From contig NZ_JAWKWO010000003.1 in assembly GCF_041397485.1 (NCBI RefSeq), forward strand, positions 372,001 through 436,000: a stretch of 64,000 nt of DNA, given 5' to 3'. Below, one piece after another: positions 1 to 8,491 of this stretch. The stretch's first letter is position 1. Each line of letters starts with the position of its first letter. The translations under genes and the position numbers were made by a program. Source of the DNA: Zhengella sp020637775. Its GTDB lineage: Bacteria > Pseudomonadota > Alphaproteobacteria > Rhizobiales > Rhizobiaceae. Below the pieces are notes generated by a model. The model was not told the DNA's origin and searched no databases. It saw only the letters and a program-made list of their open reading frames with translations.

Positions 1-1
1 G

Positions 2-388
2 AAGCTGGGTGGCGCGATCAGGAAATTCCGTGGCGATGCGGCTTTCACCACATGGCTCTACCGCATGACGATCAATGCCGCGCGGGATCACCATCGCGCA
101 GCGAGGCGGGATGAGCGCCATGCCCACGCCCTCGCCATGCAGGCGCTGGTGGATCATCAGTCCACTACGCCGGATTGGCCGCCGGAAGACGAGACGCAGG
201 CGCTCTGGGCGGCCGTGCGTGACCTGCCGGACAAGACGCGCGAGGCCGTGATGCTGGTTTACGCGGAAGAACTGAGCCATGCCGAGGCTGCCCGGATCCT
301 CGATTGCAAGGAGGCCACGGTTTCCTGGCATGTCCATGATGCGAAAAAACGCCTGGCCGCGCTTTTGCGGCCCGGCGGGGAGACGTGA
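2..388 (+). CDS. ECF-type RNA polymerase sigma factor (5' truncated by window edge)
   Basis: The reading frame is open from base 2, so the true start lies before the window. The first visible residues (KLGGAIRKFRGDAAFTTWLY) are the end of sigma region 2, including the aromatic promoter-melting segment. The C-terminal part has a region 4 helix-turn-helix, with DLPDKTREAVMLVYAEELSH followed by AARILDCKEATVSWHVHDAKKRL. Only about 128 residues are present, against a usual 170-200. The stop codon overlaps the GTG of the following VWA gene, so the two are surely co-transcribed. A sigma factor next to a membrane protein often means the neighbour controls it; here that is inference. Confidence 0.9.
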   Translation, partial: KLGGAIRKFRGDAAFTTWLYRMTINAARDHHRAARRDERHAHALAMQALVDHQSTTPDWPPEDETQALWAAVRDLPDKTREAVMLVYAEELSHAEAARILDCKEATVSWHVHDAKKRLAALLRPGGET

Positions 389-2439
389 CCATGACCGGTG
401 ACGAAACGTTGAAACAATTGGCAGCGCGTGGCCATGCGGCACCGCGCCCGGAGGCGCGCGAGCGTGCCGTGATGGCGGCCATGGAGGCCTATGACGCCGC
501 CGCCACCGATGCAGATAAAAAAACTTCGGCCGCCCCCCAAGGATCGGTGGGACAGGGGCGTCTCATCTCCATCGCAAGCAGAGCATGGAGAAACGTCATG
601 AACCCGAAATCCCTTGCCGGGCCGGTCGCCGCCGCCATTCTTGTCCTCCCCCTTGGCGGCTATCTCGGCTGGCAGATGATGGAGACATCCCCGCTGGTCC
701 GCAGTCAGCAACCTGCGGGCATGGGCGACATGGCAAGCAGCAAGTCAGACGCGCCGAAGGGCGAGCCGGAGGTGGCAGCAAGCACGAAGGACGATGACGC
801 CAATGCACCATCGCTGCCTGAGAGCGGGCTGGCGGCCGGACAGCAGGTTCCGGCTGCGCCGCGCGAGGAAGCCCTGATGCGGCCGATCCCGGCCTTGCAG
901 GATGCCGTCAACGGGTCGAGCGCCCCGGGAAACCCCGGTCCCTCAGCAGCCAAGCAGATGATGCGCAGCATGCCGCTGCGTCCCGATATCGCGCCCGTTC
1001 CACGGTCGGAAAACCGCGACCGGGTGGAGGCGTTCGACGGCAATCCGGTGCGCGCGGCGCAGGAACATCCGGTCTCGACCTTCTCGATCGATGTCGATAC
1101 CTCGTCCTATGCCTTCATCCGTTCACAGCTCAATGCGGGGCGTCTGCCAGCGCCTGACACGGTGCGGGTAGAGGAGCTTATCAATTATTTCCCCTACGAC
1201 TGGCCGGTTGCCGACAATGCCGGTCAGCCCTTCAAGCCGACGGTCACAATCGCGCCGTCGCCCTGGAATGCCCATCGAAAGCTGATGCATATCGCGATCA
1301 AGGGCTATGAGGTGCAGGCGGAGACGCGTCCGCGCGCCAATCTGGTTTTCCTGGTCGATACGTCCGGTTCCATGAATGCGCCGGACAAGCTGCCGCTGCT
1401 GAAGACCTCGTTCCGATTGCTGCTGGGCAAGCTCGATGCCCGGGACACGGTTTCCATCGTGACCTATGCGGGCTCGGCCGGCGTGGCGCTGGAGCCGACT
1501 GCGGCCTCTGACAAGGCGGCAATCCTGGCGGCCATCGATGCGCTCGGCGCGGGCGGGGCCACGGCGGGAGCCGCGGGAATCGAGACCGCTTACCGGCTTG
1601 CCGAGCAGAACTTCCTGGAGGATGGCGTCAACCGGGTGATGCTGGCGACAGACGGAGATTTCAATGTCGGGCCTGCGTCGGACGAGGAATTGAAGCGCAT
1701 GATCGAGGACAAGCGCAAGAAGGGTGTCTTCCTCTCGGTTTTCGGGTTCGGGCGCGGCAACTACAATGACCAGCTCATGCAGGTGCTGGCGCAGAACGGA
1801 AACGGTTCCGCTGCCTATATCGATACGCTCGGCGAGGCGCAGAAGACGCTCGTCGAGGAGGCGACGTCCACGCTGTTTCCGATTGCAAAGGACGTGAAGA
1901 TCCAGGTGGAGTTCAATCCGGCCATGGTCGCGGAATACCGGCTCGTCGGCTACGAGACGCGGGCGCTGAACCGCGAGGACTTCAACGACGACCGCAAGGA
2001 TGCCGGCGACATCGGCTCCGGCCATTCGGTGACCGCGATTTACGAGATCACGCCGAAGGGCAGCCCGGCACAACAGATCGATGAGCTGCGTTACCAGACC
2101 GCGCCGGCGGAAACGGCCGGCGATGGCGGGTCCGGCGAATATGGTTTCGTCAAGATCCGCTACAAGCAGCCCGACAGCGACACGTCGAGCCTCATTACCC
2201 GACCGGTCACCGGGGACGACGAGATTGCATCGCTGGACGAGGCGTCCGACGATTTGCGCTTCTCTGTGGCGGTGGCGGGATTCGGCCAGAAACTGCGCAA
2301 GGCGAGCCAGGTCGACGATACCGGCTGGGATGCGATCGCGACGCTGGCGGCCAGCGCGCGCGGCCCGGATCCCTATGGCTATCGCGCGGAATTCCTGCGG
2401 CTCGTGCAGATTGCGAAATCGCTGGAGAACGCACCGTGA
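385..2439 (+). CDS. Membrane-anchored von Willebrand factor type A (VWA) protein, YfbK family
   Basis: The protein has 684 residues if it starts at the GTG at 385, which overlaps the sigma stop; an ATG two codons later is equally possible. The order is: a cytoplasmic N-terminus of about 70 residues; one membrane segment (about residues 73-95); a low-complexity linker; the YfbK-type N-terminal region (FSIDVDTSSYAFIR, about 230); and a VWA domain. The metal-binding MIDAS motif DTSGSM begins at D325. The C-terminal 150 residues match the DUF3520-like tail of the family. VWA domains bind proteins through a divalent metal. The basic N-terminus and its place behind an ECF sigma gene suggest it may act as the membrane anti-sigma partner, which is inference. 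Confidence 0.85.
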   Translation: MTMTGDETLKQLAARGHAAPRPEARERAVMAAMEAYDAAATDADKKTSAAPQGSVGQGRLISIASRAWRNVMNPKSLAGPVAAAILVLPLGGYLGWQMMETSPLVRSQQPAGMGDMASSKSDAPKGEPEVAASTKDDDANAPSLPESGLAAGQQVPAAPREEALMRPIPALQDAVNGSSAPGNPGPSAAKQMMRSMPLRPDIAPVPRSENRDRVEAFDGNPVRAAQEHPVSTFSIDVDTSSYAFIRSQLNAGRLPAPDTVRVEELINYFPYDWPVADNAGQPFKPTVTIAPSPWNAHRKLMHIAIKGYEVQAETRPRANLVFLVDTSGSMNAPDKLPLLKTSFRLLLGKLDARDTVSIVTYAGSAGVALEPTAASDKAAILAAIDALGAGGATAGAAGIETAYRLAEQNFLEDGVNRVMLATDGDFNVGPASDEELKRMIEDKRKKGVFLSVFGFGRGNYNDQLMQVLAQNGNGSAAYIDTLGEAQKTLVEEATSTLFPIAKDVKIQVEFNPAMVAEYRLVGYETRALNREDFNDDRKDAGDIGSGHSVTAIYEITPKGSPAQQIDELRYQTAPAETAGDGGSGEYGFVKIRYKQPDSDTSSLITRPVTGDDEIASLDEASDDLRFSVAVAGFGQKLRKASQVDDTGWDAIATLAASARGPDPYGYRAEFLRLVQIAKSLENAP

Positions 2440-2603
2440 CAAGCGGCTGCGCCTGGAACGGCTCTCGCGGCGTCGCGTTTGAAGGCAAGAAGGTGAATCA
2501 AGTCCGGGTGTTGCACGGCTTTGTTCAAACGGTGAATCAGGTTGTGCAACACGCCGCGCGCGGCGTCCGGAAAACCAGGCTTGGCAAAAAGGGAGCAGAT
2601 CGG

Positions 2604-3032
2604 ATGGCAATCGACAGGCGGATGGTGCTGGCAGGAAGTCTCCTCGGTGGTCTTCTTGCCGTCAGCGGACCGGCGGAGGTGAGGGCCGAGAACGATCTTT
2701 GCCCCGTGGTAGCATCGCAGGACTGGGAGGCGTGGCTCTCGCGCACGCCGTTCTCCGGTGACCGGTTGATGCTGCATGTGCGCGGCACGGTTTCCCTGCC
2801 GACACCGGGCTACACGGTCAACCTGCGCGAGGGGCCGCTCACGCGCTCCTTCCCGCCAACCCAGATGGTCGTTCTGGAAGTGCGGGAGCCGATCAACCGG
2901 ATCGGCACCCAGGTGGTCGACGACCGTCGAGTCAGCGTCATCCTGCCGGGCCAGGAAAACTACAAGTCCGTGCGCGTGGTCTGCGGAAAGACGCTGCTGC
3001 ATGAGTTCAGCGACGTTCCGCTCCTGCGCTGA
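2604..3032 (+). CDS. Small exported protein of unknown function
   Basis: I chose the ATG at 2604 because a GGGAG ribosome site lies 8 bases upstream and the product then begins with a signal peptide. The peptide has a basic MAIDRR start, a hydrophobic stretch to about residue 22, and likely cleavage after VRA. The 142-residue product has a mature part of about 115 residues with two cysteines (in NDLCPVV and VVCGK), which could form a disulfide in the periplasm. I recognise no domain. It follows the sigma/VWA pair on the same strand after a 164-base gap, so it may or may not share their promoter. Confidence 0.7.
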   Translation: MAIDRRMVLAGSLLGGLLAVSGPAEVRAENDLCPVVASQDWEAWLSRTPFSGDRLMLHVRGTVSLPTPGYTVNLREGPLTRSFPPTQMVVLEVREPINRIGTQVVDDRRVSVILPGQENYKSVRVVCGKTLLHEFSDVPLLR

Positions 3033-3056
3033 TCGTTTCCGGTTCAGGCCAATGCC

Positions 3057-4079
3057 TCAGCCGCGGCGGCGGCCGCGCCGTTCGCGCCCTGCGCTGTCGC
3101 CGGTTCCCGCGCCACTGGCATCGGCCTGCTTGTTGCGCATCGGACCAACCTTCGCGACGATTTCCTCAATGGTCGGGCGCGGTGCGCGGGCATGGCTGTC
3201 TATCGCCTGGCGCATGGCGGCAAGATGCTCGCAACGTGTGCCGCAGCATCCGCCGATGATCCGCGCACCCGCATCCATGGCGAGGCGGGCATATTCGGCC
3301 ATGAGGTCCGGCGTGCCCGAATAGACGATCTCGGTGCCCTTGAATTCCGGGATGCCGCAATTGGCCTTGACCACGATGGCGGCTTCGGGATCGGCGCCGG
3401 ACATGTCGAGCAGGGTGGAGAGCATGTCGGATGCCCCTACGCCGCAATTGGCGCCCACCGCGACGGGCGCTTCGCCAAGGCCATCGGCAACGTGATGGAT
3501 GTCTTTGGGATGCAGGCCCATCATCGTGCGACCGGCCGTATCGAAGGAGCCCGTGTAGACATATGGAAGGCCAACACGATTGGCGGCTTCCACCGCCGCG
3601 CGGATTTCCTCCGGCGCGCTCATGGTTTCGATCCAGGCGACATCGACGCCACCATCCTTCAGCCCCTGCATCTGCTCGGCAAAGGCATCCGCTGCTTCGT
3701 CATGGGTCAAGGCGCCGAGCGGTTGCAACAGTTCGCCGGTCGGGCCGACGGACCCAGCCACGATGACCTTGCGCGGCGCCTTGTCGGCGACGGCGCGGGC
3801 AAGCCGGGCGGCCTTCATGTTGAGTTCATGGACACGGTCCTGGCCATTGTGAAGCTTCAGACGATGGCGCGTGCCGCCGAAACTGTTGGTCAGTATGATA
3901 TCCGATCCGGCATCGACGAAGTCCTGATGCAGTTTCGTGATCCTGTCGGGATGGTCGGCGTTCCAGAACTCCGGCGCATCGCCCGATTCCAGGCCCATGG
4001 CAAAGAGGTTTGTGCCGGTGGCGCCATCGGCGAGGAGAACGCCTTTTTCAGCCAGCAGATCGGAGAGCGCGTTTGTCAT
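3057..4079 (-). CDS. bmt: Betaine--homocysteine S-methyltransferase
   Basis: This is a 340-residue member of the zinc-dependent homocysteine S-methyltransferase family. Conserved landmarks are LLADGATGTNLF at the N-terminus, TNSFGG near residue 64, and the zinc-binding cysteines C212 (GANCGVG) and C278/C279 (GGCCGT). It transfers a methyl group to homocysteine to make methionine. Betaine as donor is inferred from resemblance to the rhizobial Bmt subgroup; another donor such as S-methylmethionine is not excluded. The arginine-rich C-terminal tail is typical of rhizobial members. A perfect 7-bp inverted repeat lies about 40 bases upstream, so it is probably regulated as part of the methionine cycle. 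Confidence 0.85.
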   Translation of the reverse strand: MTNALSDLLAEKGVLLADGATGTNLFAMGLESGDAPEFWNADHPDRITKLHQDFVDAGSDIILTNSFGGTRHRLKLHNGQDRVHELNMKAARLARAVADKAPRKVIVAGSVGPTGELLQPLGALTHDEAADAFAEQMQGLKDGGVDVAWIETMSAPEEIRAAVEAANRVGLPYVYTGSFDTAGRTMMGLHPKDIHHVADGLGEAPVAVGANCGVGASDMLSTLLDMSGADPEAAIVVKANCGIPEFKGTEIVYSGTPDLMAEYARLAMDAGARIIGGCCGTRCEHLAAMRQAIDSHARAPRPTIEEIVAKVGPMRNKQADASGAGTGDSAGRERRGRRRG

Positions 4080-4119
4080 GGCAGGATTCCTGACGTTTGG
4101 AAAAAGCAGTCATAACCAC

Positions 4120-4135
4120 ATAAAGAAGTCTTTAT
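4120..4135 (-). promoter_or_regulatory. Inverted repeat upstream of bmt, SahR-like operator candidate
   Basis: ATAAAGA and TCTTTAT form a perfect inverted repeat with a 2-base spacer, in an AT-rich patch 40 bases before the bmt start. The form resembles sites of ArsR-family regulators. SahR, which senses S-adenosylhomocysteine and controls methionine-cycle genes, is the obvious candidate, but that assignment is from memory of the motif and is inference. No regulator gene for it is in the window. Confidence 0.5.
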
Positions 4136-4164
4136 ATCTTTGCAAGGCGCCCTGCTGCCCGCGG

Positions 4165-5516
4165 TCAGGCGTAGCGGCGGCTTTCCGCTTCGCCTGCCTC
4201 GTCTTCCAGCCCGAGCTTGCGGTAGGTTGCGGCGAGCATCCGGTTGAGCGGAATGCCGCAGGGATCGTAAAGGCGGCGCATTTCCATCATCTGTTGTGCC
4301 TGCACGAGATTGCCGGCCTTGCGATGCGCATCCAGCAGGATCTGTTCAAACAGGTCACGCTGTGCATGGCTGCCGCCCGCTTCGGCCATGCGTGGCAGGG
4401 CAAGCGCCATCAACCGCGCCGCTTCGCCATGACGGCCTTCCATATGCGCGGTGATCGCGCGCGCCGCAGGCAGGGCGACATCGCGCCAGACCGCAACATC
4501 GAAACCGGTTTCGTCCAAGGCGCGCTCCTCGATGGCCTGCATCAGTGTTGCTGCCTCGCCAAGGCTGGCCCGTTGCAGCCCGTAAAGGTATTGCAGCGTC
4601 AGAAACGCGTTGATCGTGTCACCGTGGCGGGGCTTGAGCCATTGGGCGAGGTCGGCCCATCGGTCACCCACATCCATGCCCGCCATTTCCATGCGTGCCA
4701 GCAGGGATACGGCGCCGACCTGGTCCTGGCTGTAGCTTTTCTCGACGCCCCAGCAATGCGCGTCATACATCGGGAATACCGATGCCTCGTCGCCCATTGA
4801 CAAGGCGAACAGGGCGCGATGCCACCAGTTGTGCGTATACATGAAGGAATTGAGCCCGTCCCAATATGGCGCCACGCGATCCATGAAGCGGGCGCCTTCC
4901 GGCACGCGGCCCTGTGTCAGCATGACATGGGCAAGCGCGTGGTGGGCCAGGGCTCCGCCGGATCAAGTTCCAGCGCTGCATTTGCGGCGGCTTCGGCCTT
5001 GTCCAGCAGGTGGCATTGCTCATAGGCAAAGGCGGTCATGGCATGAAAATGCGCATTGTCCGCATTGCGGTGGCGAACAGTGCGGGCGAGACGCAGCATG
5101 GCCGGGGCATCGCCACGGTTGAAAGCGAGATACTGTCCAAGCTTCATGGCAGCGAGATCGTTCGGCCAATCGCGCACATGGCCGGCGATCCGGCTTTCGG
5201 CGCGCAACGGGTCACCGGATGCCCAGTCCTTCAGGATGGCGTGCAGATTTCGTTCGCGAGCGTTTGCCCCTGTCGACAATGCTTCGCCGGCCGCAACGAA
5301 GCGGCTGGCATGGGCCGGCGCATCCGGAGACTCAAGGAACATCCAAAGCAGCCCGGCATAGGTCTGGGCAAGCGGGCATTCCGGCTCGGCTTCGGCTGCC
5401 GCGAGAATGTTAACGGCCCGGGGGTGATAGCCCAGAAAACCGGATACGAAGTCGCAAATGCCGGCATGGGCTGCTGCGCCGGCCTTGCTGACCGGATTGC
5501 CGAGAGGATCTTGCAT
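4165..5516 (-). pseudogene. Tetratricopeptide repeat protein 38 (TTC38) family, frameshifted
   Basis: The 5' part (from the ATG at 5516, behind a GGGAGA ribosome site) reads MQDPLGNPVS through ALELDPAEPW. It then shifts frame and stops near 4917. The rest continues without loss in another frame as MLTQGRVPEGARFMDRVAPYWDGLNSFMYTHNWWHRA and onwards to 4165. Adding one G at 4946/4947 restores a continuous AEPWAHHALAHVMLTQGR and a 450-residue protein, the normal family length. TTC38-type proteins carry TPR-like helices and are of unknown function. The clean repair by a single base in a G/C run points to a sequencing error or a very recent mutation. The window does not decide between them. Confidence 0.8.
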
Positions 5517-5693
5517 GGCGGGTCTCCCTGGATGCCCGACGATGGCAAAGCCTGGCCCGACGGTAAAGACCGATTGCCCCGGACCTGCCCGATTCATTCC
5601 GTTGTGCCGCCATATTCCTGTGCGAGCGAAGATGCGGCGCGGGAAGCATCACAAGAAGACGGGCAGCCCTCACGGGGCGCAGGGAGAAGCGAG

Positions 5694-6548
5694 ATGAGCA
5701 ATTTTGCCGGGCAGTGGCCAAAGCAGCATGTATCCGAACAGGGAACCGGTACCGGCAGGCCGGGTTTCGGCCTTGCCGGACTGGTGGCATCCGCCGCCGT
5801 TCTTGCCGTTCTGGCGGGCTTCGGCGCCATCGCCTATGTCGCCGGAAGCGGACCCAAGGGTAGCGGGCATGTCATGGCCAGCCGGGCGGTTGCCGGAATT
5901 GCAGGCGCGGCTTCTTCTGCGTCGACGGACAAGGTGGCAAGTGCGCTTTCCCTGTCGGCTGATGATGAACGGGCGCCGCCGCCGTCACCGGATGAGGCGG
6001 CTGCCGGCAATCCTGGAACGCGGGAGGCCTTGCCGCCACAAATGTCCGGCAACGGCCAGGAAACACTCACTCCGGCGCCTGTCAGAACCGTCAAGGTGGC
6101 GCCCGACGGGCGGCTTCATCAGCAAATGGACGGACTGGATGCAGATGATCCGCGCTGGGCGCAGGATCTCGAACAGCCCGTCAACAAGGGCGAACAGGCC
6201 TTGGCAAGGCTGCTGCTGGAAGCCAGGGACGATACGCAGATGCCGGCAGACAATTCGCTTACGGCGGCCATCGCGCCAGTCGAACGGAAACTGGCAACAC
6301 CTTCGCGTCCTGCGCCCGGCGATGCAAACCGCGACGAAGCCGCACATGACGCGGCCGCAACCTCCGGTGCCACTGGCTATGCGCGGCAATATGTGAACAT
6401 GCGCGCAGGGCCGAGCAACGATGCCGATGTGCTCAAGGTGATACCCGCAAAGGCCAGGCTGACCATTCACGGCTGCAAGGGCTGGTGTGAAGTCAGCCAT
6501 GATGGTCAGCGGGGTTTCGTTTACAAGAGCTTCATCAGGCGCGGCTGA
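5694..6548 (+). CDS. Membrane-anchored SH3 domain protein
   Basis: The start at 5694 follows an AGGGAGAAG ribosome site. The 284-residue product has a short cytoplasmic N-terminus and one membrane segment at about residues 25-50 (GLAGLVASAAVLAVLAGFGA). A long Ala/Pro-rich periplasmic linker leads to a C-terminal bacterial SH3 domain from about residue 223 (YVNMRAGPSNDADVLKVIPA, ending GFVYKSFIRR). Such domains commonly bind cell-wall material or sit on envelope proteins. Two cysteines in the SH3 core (HGCKGWCEV) are typical of alphaproteobacterial versions. It is divergent from the TTC38-like gene, with 177 bases between the starts. Confidence 0.8.
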   Translation: MSNFAGQWPKQHVSEQGTGTGRPGFGLAGLVASAAVLAVLAGFGAIAYVAGSGPKGSGHVMASRAVAGIAGAASSASTDKVASALSLSADDERAPPPSPDEAAAGNPGTREALPPQMSGNGQETLTPAPVRTVKVAPDGRLHQQMDGLDADDPRWAQDLEQPVNKGEQALARLLLEARDDTQMPADNSLTAAIAPVERKLATPSRPAPGDANRDEAAHDAAATSGATGYARQYVNMRAGPSNDADVLKVIPAKARLTIHGCKGWCEVSHDGQRGFVYKSFIRRG

Positions 6549-6567
6549 GTTCTGTTTCGCAACGCTG

Positions 6568-6673
6568 TTTGCGATTTGCAAAGTGCCTTGCCGCGCGTCG
6601 ATCGCGTTTTGCATTGCGCACCGATGATTTGCGTTTTGCAAATCCCGTCTGGCTCTTTGCTTTTAAAAAGCAA
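6568..6673. promoter_or_regulatory. Array of four helically phased inverted repeats
   Basis: Site 1 is TTTGC-GATTT-GCAAA (6568-6582). Site 2 is TTTTGC-ATTGC-GCACC (6607-6622, imperfect). Site 3 is GATTTGC-GTTTT-GCAAATC (6626-6644, perfect 7-bp arms). Site 4 is TTGCTTTT-A-AAAAGCAA (6657-6673, perfect 8-bp arms). The centres are at 6575, 6615, 6635 and 6665, so the spacings are 40, 20 and 30 bases. All are multiples of about one helical turn, which puts the sites on one face of the DNA. They lie just upstream of a sigma-54-like promoter, as enhancer-binding sites would. The binding protein is unknown; TTTGCAAA is also the half-site of RamB/PrpR-type acyl-CoA regulators. Confidence 0.5.
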
Positions 6674-6693
6674 GGTTTCCCGGCCTTTTCAAC

Positions 6694-6710
6694 TTGGCAC
6701 GATCCTTGAA
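6694..6710 (+). promoter_or_regulatory. Sigma-54-like promoter
   Basis: TTGGCACG-ATCC-TTGAA has a perfect -24 element (TGGCACG) and the correct spacing to the -12 element. The -12 reads TTGA instead of TTGC, which should weaken it. Transcription would begin near 6718 and run rightward toward the stem-loop at 6835 and the aminotransferase at 7093. Confidence 0.4.
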
Positions 6711-6717
6711 ATGTTCC

Positions 6718-6888
6718 GAGTGTCGCGAGTTTTTGCCCTGCTGCCGGGCAATCATCGCCGGGGGGCGGCTTGATTGCCAATGCGGCTTACAGGCGGCAGG
6801 GACGCGGATCGGGTGTGTGCGGTCCCGAGGGGGCAAGCCGGCGGATGGTGTGGGGCTTTCATCCGCCGGCTTCGCTCGCGTTCTTTTC
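6718..6888 (+). ncRNA. Candidate sigma-54-dependent small RNA
   Basis: A transcript from the sigma-54-like promoter would run about 120 bases before meeting a perfect 13-bp stem-loop (6835-6872) followed by the T-rich stretch TTCTTTT. No coding frame with a ribosome site is visible inside. The arrangement of activator sites, promoter, short transcript and hairpin is that of a regulated small RNA. A long 5' leader for the aminotransferase is the alternative. This is inference only. Confidence 0.25.
6835..6872 (+). terminator. Strong stem-loop, possible intrinsic terminator
   Basis: AAGCCGGCGGATG (6835-6847) pairs perfectly with CATCCGCCGGCTT (6860-6872) around a 12-base loop. A short T-rich segment (TTCTTTT) follows 9 bases later rather than immediately. 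Termination is therefore plausible but not textbook. Confidence 0.5.
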
Positions 6889-6915
6889 CTGAAGCCCCGG
6901 TAATTCCCGATTGCA

Positions 6916-6936
6916 ATTGCGGATTGACTCCGCAAT
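6916..6936. promoter_or_regulatory. Inverted repeat upstream of the aminotransferase
   Basis: ATTGCGGA and TCCGCAAT form perfect 8-bp arms with a 5-base spacer, about 157 bases before the aminotransferase start. It is a likely operator for a dimeric regulator. No matching regulator gene is adjacent. Confidence 0.35.
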
Positions 6937-7092
6937 CATGTTTCCCATGAAGCTGAAACCTTCGCTCAGAACCCTGCATGCCGAGTTGCTGCGCCTATGC
7001 GCGCGCATCGGCTATTCCCCGCCGGCATTTCCCGTCTGACATCACCTGTCGTTTTTTCTTGATCGCCTGATTCAATCAGCGGGGACAAGCCC

Positions 7093-8478
7093 ATGACATA
7101 TCAAAACTATTCGCTGGAGCAGCTGCAGGCCATCGATGCGGCGCACCACCTGCATCCCTTCACCGACCACAAGGATCTGCGCGCTGCGGGCAGCCGCATG
7201 ATCGTGCGCGCCGACGGCGCGTTCATCCATGACAGCGAGGGCAATGCCATCCTCGACGGCATGGCTGGCCTCTGGTGCGTCAATGTCGGTTACGGCCGCG
7301 ACGAACTGGCCGAGGCGGCCTATACGCAGATGAAGGAATTACCCTATTACAATTCGTTTTTCCGGTGCACGACACCGACGCCGGTGCTGCTTTCACAGAA
7401 GCTTTCCGAGATTGCGCCTGAACATGTGAACCAGGTCTTCTACGGATCTTCCGGTTCTGAATCGAATGACACGGCGCTGCGGCTCGTCCGCCATTTCTGG
7501 GCGCTTGAAGGCAAGCCCGAGAAGCAGATCATCATTTCGCGCCAGATGGCCTATCACGGTTCCACCGTGGCCGGCGCTTCACTGGGCGGCATGAGTGCGA
7601 TGCATGCCCAGCTCGGTGCGCCTGTGCCGGGCATCGTCCACGTCATGCCGCCCTATGCCTTCGAGCTGAAGCAGGACGGCGAAAGCGACCATGATTTCGG
7701 CTTGCGGGCGGCGCGGGCCGTTGAAGACGCAATCCTGGAGCATGGGGCGGACAAGGTCGCCGCATTCATCGGCGAGCCGGTCATGGGGGCGGGCGGCGTG
7801 AAAATCGCGCCCGACAGCTATTGGCCCGAGATTCAACGGATATGCCGCAAGCATGACATCCTGCTCATGCTGGATGAAGTGATCACCGGCTACGGCCGGA
7901 CGGGCAACTGGTTCGCCGCCCAGACACTGGGCATCGAACCGGACACGATCACCACCGCCAAGGCGCTGACATCGGGCTATCAGCCTCTCTCGGCCTTGCT
8001 CGTCGGGGAACGTATTTCCCGTACGCTGATCGAGAAGGGGGGCGAATTCTTCCACGGCTATACCTATTCGGGCCATCCGGTTGCTTGTGCCGTCGCGTTG
8101 AAGAACCTGGAAATCATCGAGCAGGAGGGGCTGATCGAACGGGTGCGCGACGATACCGGCCCCTATCTCGCCAGCCAGCTTGCCGAGCGGATTTCCCCGC
8201 ACGGGATCGTGGGCGAGGCGCGCTCCATCGGCCTGATGGCGGCCATCGAGATCGTGAAGGACAAGGCCAGCGGCCAGCGGTTTCCCGGCGCGGGGGCGGC
8301 GGCCGTCTGCGTGCGCGATCACGCCATTGCCAATGACATGATGATGCGCGCTGTCGGCGATACGATGATCCTGTCGCCGCCGTTGATCTGGACCCGCGAG
8401 ACGATCGACATGGCAATGGACCGCATTCTTGCTGCGCTTGATGCAGCGGAGCGGGATCTGAGGAGCAGGGAGGCGTGA
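7093..8478 (+). CDS. Class III PLP-dependent aminotransferase (omega-amino acid/polyamine:pyruvate type)
   Basis: This is a 461-residue class III aminotransferase, matching the family length. It has the PLP-phosphate region YGSSGSESNDTA, the cofactor-contacting aspartate D261 (LMLDEVITGYGRTG) and the Schiff-base lysine K290 (TTAKALTSGYQPL). The N-terminus (HHLHPFTDHKDL) and FHGYTYSGHPVACAVAL are typical of the subgroup that moves amino groups from putrescine, beta-alanine or similar omega-amines to pyruvate. The exact substrate cannot be read from sequence. It stands behind a long regulatory region, and a small gene follows 13 bases downstream, probably in the same transcript. Confidence 0.85.
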   Translation: MTYQNYSLEQLQAIDAAHHLHPFTDHKDLRAAGSRMIVRADGAFIHDSEGNAILDGMAGLWCVNVGYGRDELAEAAYTQMKELPYYNSFFRCTTPTPVLLSQKLSEIAPEHVNQVFYGSSGSESNDTALRLVRHFWALEGKPEKQIIISRQMAYHGSTVAGASLGGMSAMHAQLGAPVPGIVHVMPPYAFELKQDGESDHDFGLRAARAVEDAILEHGADKVAAFIGEPVMGAGGVKIAPDSYWPEIQRICRKHDILLMLDEVITGYGRTGNWFAAQTLGIEPDTITTAKALTSGYQPLSALLVGERISRTLIEKGGEFFHGYTYSGHPVACAVALKNLEIIEQEGLIERVRDDTGPYLASQLAERISPHGIVGEARSIGLMAAIEIVKDKASGQRFPGAGAAAVCVRDHAIANDMMMRAVGDTMILSPPLIWTRETIDMAMDRILAALDAAERDLRSREA

Positions 8479-8491
8479 TCATCGGCGGTTC

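Larger units (their letters stand above)
6549..7092. other. 544-base intergenic region rich in inverted repeats
   Basis: No convincing coding sequence lies between the SH3 gene and the aminotransferase. The region holds four phased TTTGC/GCAAA inverted repeats (6568-6673), a sigma-54-like promoter (6694-6710), a 13-bp stem-loop (6835-6872) and a further 8-bp inverted repeat (6916-6936). The features are described separately. The base composition of the first 130 bases is clearly more AT-rich than the neighbouring genes. Confidence 0.7.

Noticed and set aside
1123..2610. Very long open frames on the strand opposite real genes (for example 1123-2610 minus, 34599-37082 minus, 60836-62758 plus)
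   Set aside because: They lie antisense to well-supported genes, are extremely rich in Arg, His and Gln, and show no domain. They are a by-product of high GC at third codon positions.
6938..7039. A 33-codon open frame (MFPMKLKPSLRTLHAELLRL onwards) in the intergenic region before the aminotransferase
   Set aside because: No ribosome site precedes it, it follows directly on an inverted repeat that looks regulatory, and it matches no family I know. Too weak to call a gene.
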